Shown here in pieces: positions 5,561 to 7,495 of a stretch of 7,495 nt of DNA; position 1 is the stretch's first letter; the number at the start of each line of letters is the position of its first letter. Source of the DNA: JAAFIP01 sp043766985 (GTDB lineage: Bacteria > Pseudomonadota > Gammaproteobacteria > Burkholderiales > Burkholderiaceae_C); NCBI GenBank assembly GCA_043766985.1, contig JAYUHM010000006.1, positions 1 to 7,495 of the forward strand, read 5' to 3'. The position numbers were made by a program, and so were the translations under genes. The notes below the pieces were generated by a model. It had not been told where the DNA came from and searched no databases. It worked only from the letters and a program-made list of their open reading frames with translations.

Positions 5561-6120
5561 ACTAGCCCCAGGGCGCCAAGCAAGGCCCCGGCGCCCAGCA
5601 TCCATAGCAAGTGGGCCTTTGTGCGCCATGCAACCCCCAGACACGCAGCGGTCAACAGCCATAGCGGCCAGTCTTTGCTGGGTTGGTTGTGGGAGGCTGT
5701 CAGTAACCATGCGGTAGCAATCAATAGCGCTATAGAAATAGGTGCTAACGACGCTTTGCTGGCGCGGGCAACGATATGCTGAGGGTTGTTGTGCAGCCAG
5801 CGTGCTGTGGCAAACGTCAACACGCTGCTGGGCAACATAATGCCGATAAAGGTGGCGCTCAGGCCGGCTGCGGCGGCCCAGTAGGTGCCGCCCAGCGCCA
5901 GGCCGGTTTGCCAGCCAATCAGGGGGATAAACAGCACGTTAGGGCCAGGCGCCGCTTGTGCAATGGCGATGCTGGCGTTAAATTGGGCGTCACTCAGCCA
6001 GCCTTGGCGCTCCACCACAAAGCGCTGCATGTCGGGTGCCGTGGTGATGGCGCCGCCCACGGCCAGCAGGGACAGCAGCAGAAAATGCATAAACAGCGAA
6101 AACCATTGGTCAAAACTCAT
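5557..6120 (-). CDS. CHR-family (chromate-type) transporter, C-terminal half subunit
   Basis: A 187-residue inner-membrane protein corresponding to one CHR domain. It starts FSLFMHFLLLSLLAVGGAITTAPD, with a glycine pair (22-23) at the CHR 'FGG' position, followed by VVERQGWLSDAQF and then AAPGPNVLFIPLIGW containing the signature PGP (58-60). Hydrophobic segments lie near 8-26, 79-104, 122-141, 150-166 and 170-186. Short CHR proteins work as pairs, such as the chr3N/chr3C type, and together resemble full-length ChrA, which exports chromate. The ATG overlaps the stop of the upstream half by four bases (ATGA, 6117-6120), so the two are translationally coupled. The real substrate may not be chromate. 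Its TAG overlaps the stop of the desulfhydrase gene. Confidence 0.88.
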   Translation of the reverse strand: MSFDQWFSLFMHFLLLSLLAVGGAITTAPDMQRFVVERQGWLSDAQFNASIAIAQAAPGPNVLFIPLIGWQTGLALGGTYWAAAAGLSATFIGIMLPSSVLTFATARWLHNNPQHIVARASKASLAPISIALLIATAWLLTASHNQPSKDWPLWLLTAACLGVAWRTKAHLLWMLGAGALLGALGLV

Positions 6121-6740
6121 GGTGCACCGCCACTGGCACGCAATTCATCGCGCCGCACCACCACCCACGCCGCGGCAAACGCCGGTACGCCCAAGCCCAG
6201 CACGGTATAAAGCAGCGGCAGGCGCAGCAGGCCTACCGCTATAAACGTCATAGCTATCAGTGCAATGCACACCTTGGCACCCAGCAGGTTTTTCTTTAAC
6301 CCGCTGAGCATTTTGATGGCTGCCGCACCGATCAAGCCGGCCGCTGCGGCCCCCATGCCGCGTACCGCGCCTGCCACGGCTTGCACATGCTCAAACTGCA
6401 CATACAAGGTGGCCAACACCAGCACGATGAACATGGGAACCGTCAAAATACCCGCCAGCGCCACCAGCGCGCCACGCCAGCCAAAATAGCGGTTGCCCAA
6501 GATAATGCACAGATTAATCACGTTGCCACCGGGCAGTATTTGCGACACGGCCCAGTCTTCAATAAACTGCTGCTGCGTCATCCAGCGCCGCTTGTCCACC
6601 ATCTCACGCTGAATGATGGTGAGCACACCGCCAAAGCCTTGCAGCGCTACGCTGTTGAAGGCAAAAAACAGCTCGGGCAGTGAGCCTGGCTGCGCGCCGG
6701 AGGGTGTGTCTAGTGGGGGGGCTACTGCCTGAGAGTGCAT
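6117..6740 (-). CDS. CHR-family (chromate-type) transporter, N-terminal half subunit
   Basis: A 207-residue inner-membrane protein forming the other half of the split CHR transporter. After a soluble proline-rich N-terminus (1-20), it shows LFFAFNSVALQGFGG (24-38), with the CHR FGG motif, then MVDKRRWMTQQQF and SQILPGGN (66-73). The usual PGP signature reads PGG here, while the partner keeps PGP. Hydrophobic segments follow at about 75-82, 88-113, 122-143, 154-173 and 176-195. The first ATG at 6740 is used; no good ribosome binding site precedes it, and a perfect 7-bp inverted repeat ends 8 bases upstream, which may affect initiation. It is the first gene of the two-gene minus-strand operon; 225 gene-free bases lie upstream. 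No chrB-type regulator is visible in the window. Confidence 0.88.
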   Translation of the reverse strand: MHSQAVAPPLDTPSGAQPGSLPELFFAFNSVALQGFGGVLTIIQREMVDKRRWMTQQQFIEDWAVSQILPGGNVINLCIILGNRYFGWRGALVALAGILTVPMFIVLVLATLYVQFEHVQAVAGAVRGMGAAAAGLIGAAAIKMLSGLKKNLLGAKVCIALIAMTFIAVGLLRLPLLYTVLGLGVPAFAAAWVVVRRDELRASGGAP

Positions 6741-6747
6741 GCGTAAT

Positions 6748-6764
6748 TATCGCCGTGGGCGATA
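6748..6764. promoter_or_regulatory. Inverted repeat in front of the split CHR transporter
   Basis: TATCGCC (6748-6754) and GGCGATA (6758-6764) form a perfect 7-bp inverted repeat around GTG. It sits 8 to 24 bases upstream of the ATG at 6740, where a ribosome binding site or operator would act. As RNA it would be a stable GC-containing hairpin in the leader. No T-run follows it on the minus strand, so it is not a terminator. Confidence 0.5.
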
Positions 6765-6792
6765 GCCAAGGGCAGGTTTTGCCGTGTGGCTT

Positions 6793-6837
6793 CCCACAAT
6801 GGAGGCGAGAAAAATATCCCAATGGAGAAAAATTCCC
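6793..6837. repeat. Imperfect tandem repeat upstream of the CHR operon
   Basis: The block reads CCC, AATGGAG...GAGAAAAATAT, CCC, AATGGAGAAAAATT, CCC. The shared elements are AATGGAG at 6798-6804 and 6821-6827, and GAGAAAAAT followed by TCCC at 6807-6820 and 6825-6837. It lies about 55-100 bases before the CHR start codon, where regulator sites would be expected. Its function is not known. Confidence 0.5.
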
Positions 6838-6868
6838 TCGCGTACAAAATGCGCGGCACTAAGAGTGC

Positions 6869-6924
6869 GCTATATAATTAATAGCTGCTTGTGCTATGCT
6901 CTATTGGGCTTGAAGGCTAAAACC
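6869..6924 (+). repeat. Dispersed intergenic repeat, copy A
   Basis: The block begins with the palindrome GCTAT-ATAATTA-ATAGC (6869-6885), continues TGCTTGTGC, then TATTGGGCT (6902-6910) and GGCTAAAACC. It is the best-preserved copy in the window and matches copy B (3183-3235, opposite orientation) with fixed spacing. From memory, sequences of this kind are scattered through Comamonadaceae intergenic regions; this needs a genome search. Confidence 0.65.
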
Positions 6925-6930
6925 ATTGGA

Positions 6931-6971
6931 AAATAGCGCTGGCATGGGGCCGCAGCTGGCCAGCGTTATTT
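6931..6971 (-). terminator. Strong terminator containing the stop codon of the TssQ-like gene
   Basis: AAATAGCGCTGGC (6931-6943) and GCCAGCGTTATTT (6959-6971) form a 13-bp inverted repeat with one mismatch around a 15-base loop. On the minus strand the stem is followed by TTTTCC. The TAA stop (6968-6966) of the gene lies within the stem. A run of A on the other side means it could also work in the + direction. Confidence 0.7.
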
Positions 6972-7430
6972 GGGTTGCTTCTTTTGCACTTTGGCAAATA
7001 CCGGGCCCCATACGGGGTGGCCGCGTTCTGCGCGGGTTAATTCAAAGGCGCTGTTAATGTCAAAAGCAGACTGAAAGGACTTTTCGCACCATGCTGTGCG
7101 CTTGGTAACGCAGTACAGAAAGGCTTGGGTTTTGTAGGCACGCTGCTGCTCGTCGGAGTAGTTAAGGCCCAGCTTTTGGCTCTCGGCCAGTTTGGCTTCG
7201 GCGCGCCGGTATTCGCCTTTTTGGAAGGCGGCGATACCGTCGTTCAAAGCAAGTGCACCGGGTGAGGTGGCTACCACGACGGGCGCGGGGGCTGGCGCCG
7301 GCGCTTGTACCGGGGCCCGCGCAGGGGCGGGCGCGGCTGCAACCACGGGTGGTGCGGCCGGTGGGGGCGCAGCAGGCTCTGGCTTGGTGGCGCAGGCAGC
7401 TAGGAGTCTGGGCGGCAGAAGCCAGCACAA
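6966..7430 (-). CDS. Pro/Ala-rich lipoprotein with TssQ-like TPR domain, start uncertain
   Basis: A lipobox LAAC (Cys13 by the TTG start at 7430) is followed by a Pro/Ala/Val-rich linker (about 17-53) and a C-terminal helical domain (58-150). That domain has a TPR-like repeat (GIAAFQKGEYRRAEAKL), a cysteine pair (Cys107, Cys115) and the ending ELTRAERGHPVWGPVF. This layout resembles the TssQ family of T6SS-associated lipoproteins known from Burkholderiales, but no T6SS gene is in the window, so the role is open. The TTG at 7430 has GGTGGA upstream but gives a very short signal peptide without basic residues. The frame stays open upstream to the window edge (7493) without ATG or GTG, and codes HRWWTRLCWLLPPRLLAAC just upstream, a better signal peptide. 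The true start may lie outside the window, or a frameshift may be present. Confidence 0.7.
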   Translation of the reverse strand: MCWLLPPRLLAACATKPEPAAPPPAAPPVVAAAPAPARAPVQAPAPAPAPVVVATSPGALALNDGIAAFQKGEYRRAEAKLAESQKLGLNYSDEQQRAYKTQAFLYCVTKRTAWCEKSFQSAFDINSAFELTRAERGHPVWGPVFAKVQKKQPK

Positions 7431-7495
7431 CCGAGTCCACCAGCGGTGAGGGTAGAGCGTTATAGATAGATGACTGCAAGCTACATCGCCTACCA

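Noticed and set aside
5724..5733. Perfect palindrome ATAGCGCTAT resembling the head of the dispersed repeat
   Set aside because: It lies in CHR coding sequence and the downstream blocks of the repeat are absent.
5776..6244. Plus-strand frames of 119-144 codons opposite the CHR genes
   Set aside because: They are antisense to two well-supported membrane protein genes and show no recognisable domain.
6238..6254. GCTAT-N7-ATAGC, same spacing as the head of repeat copy A
   Set aside because: It encodes membrane-segment residues of the CHR protein and lacks the following TGCTTGTGC and TATTGGGCT blocks.
7192..7465. Ala/Gly-rich plus-strand open frames
   Set aside because: They are shadows of the Pro/Ala-rich linker of the minus-strand lipoprotein; low complexity with no family features.

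Overview
The window looks like an ordinary chromosomal segment of a betaproteobacterium in Burkholderiales, most likely a Comamonadaceae member of the Rhodoferax/Polaromonas type. This is inferred from protein style (Burkholderiales-type VOC protein, YbbA/TesA pair, RlmB, TssQ-like lipoprotein), moderately high GC, and short dispersed intergenic repeats of the 'TAATAGCTGCTTG' kind that I associate with this family. No database search was possible.

Layout from left to right. Positions 1-139 hold the end of a nicotinamidase-like gene, closed by a hairpin terminator. A VOC-fold metalloprotein follows on the + strand (206-685), convergent with mnmH/selU (tRNA 2-selenouridine synthase, minus strand). 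mnmH is the second gene of a tight minus-strand pair with tesA (secreted SGNH lysophospholipase/thioesterase). tesA is divergent from ybbA (ABC ATPase), and their two start codons overlap inside one CCATGG. After ybbA, a 181-base gap containing a repeat leads to rlmB (23S rRNA 2'-O-methyltransferase). Next come a small lipoprotein of unknown function and a PLP-dependent D-cysteine desulfhydrase-type enzyme, 20 bases apart and probably co-transcribed. The desulfhydrase converges on a two-gene split CHR (chromate-type) transporter on the minus strand, the two stop codons overlapping. A 225-base gene-free stretch (6741-6965) holds an inverted repeat, an imperfect tandem repeat, a dispersed repeat copy and a strong terminator. 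The window ends in a minus-strand proline/alanine-rich TssQ-like lipoprotein whose true start is unclear.

Most genes are housekeeping or metabolic, and I see no phage, IS element, CRISPR, tRNA, rRNA or defence island. What is interesting is structural: overlapping start codons, overlapping stop codons, a repeat that appears to supply the C-terminal tail of MnmH, and an unusual leader in front of the split CHR transporter. I did not find convincing evidence for a wholly new system.
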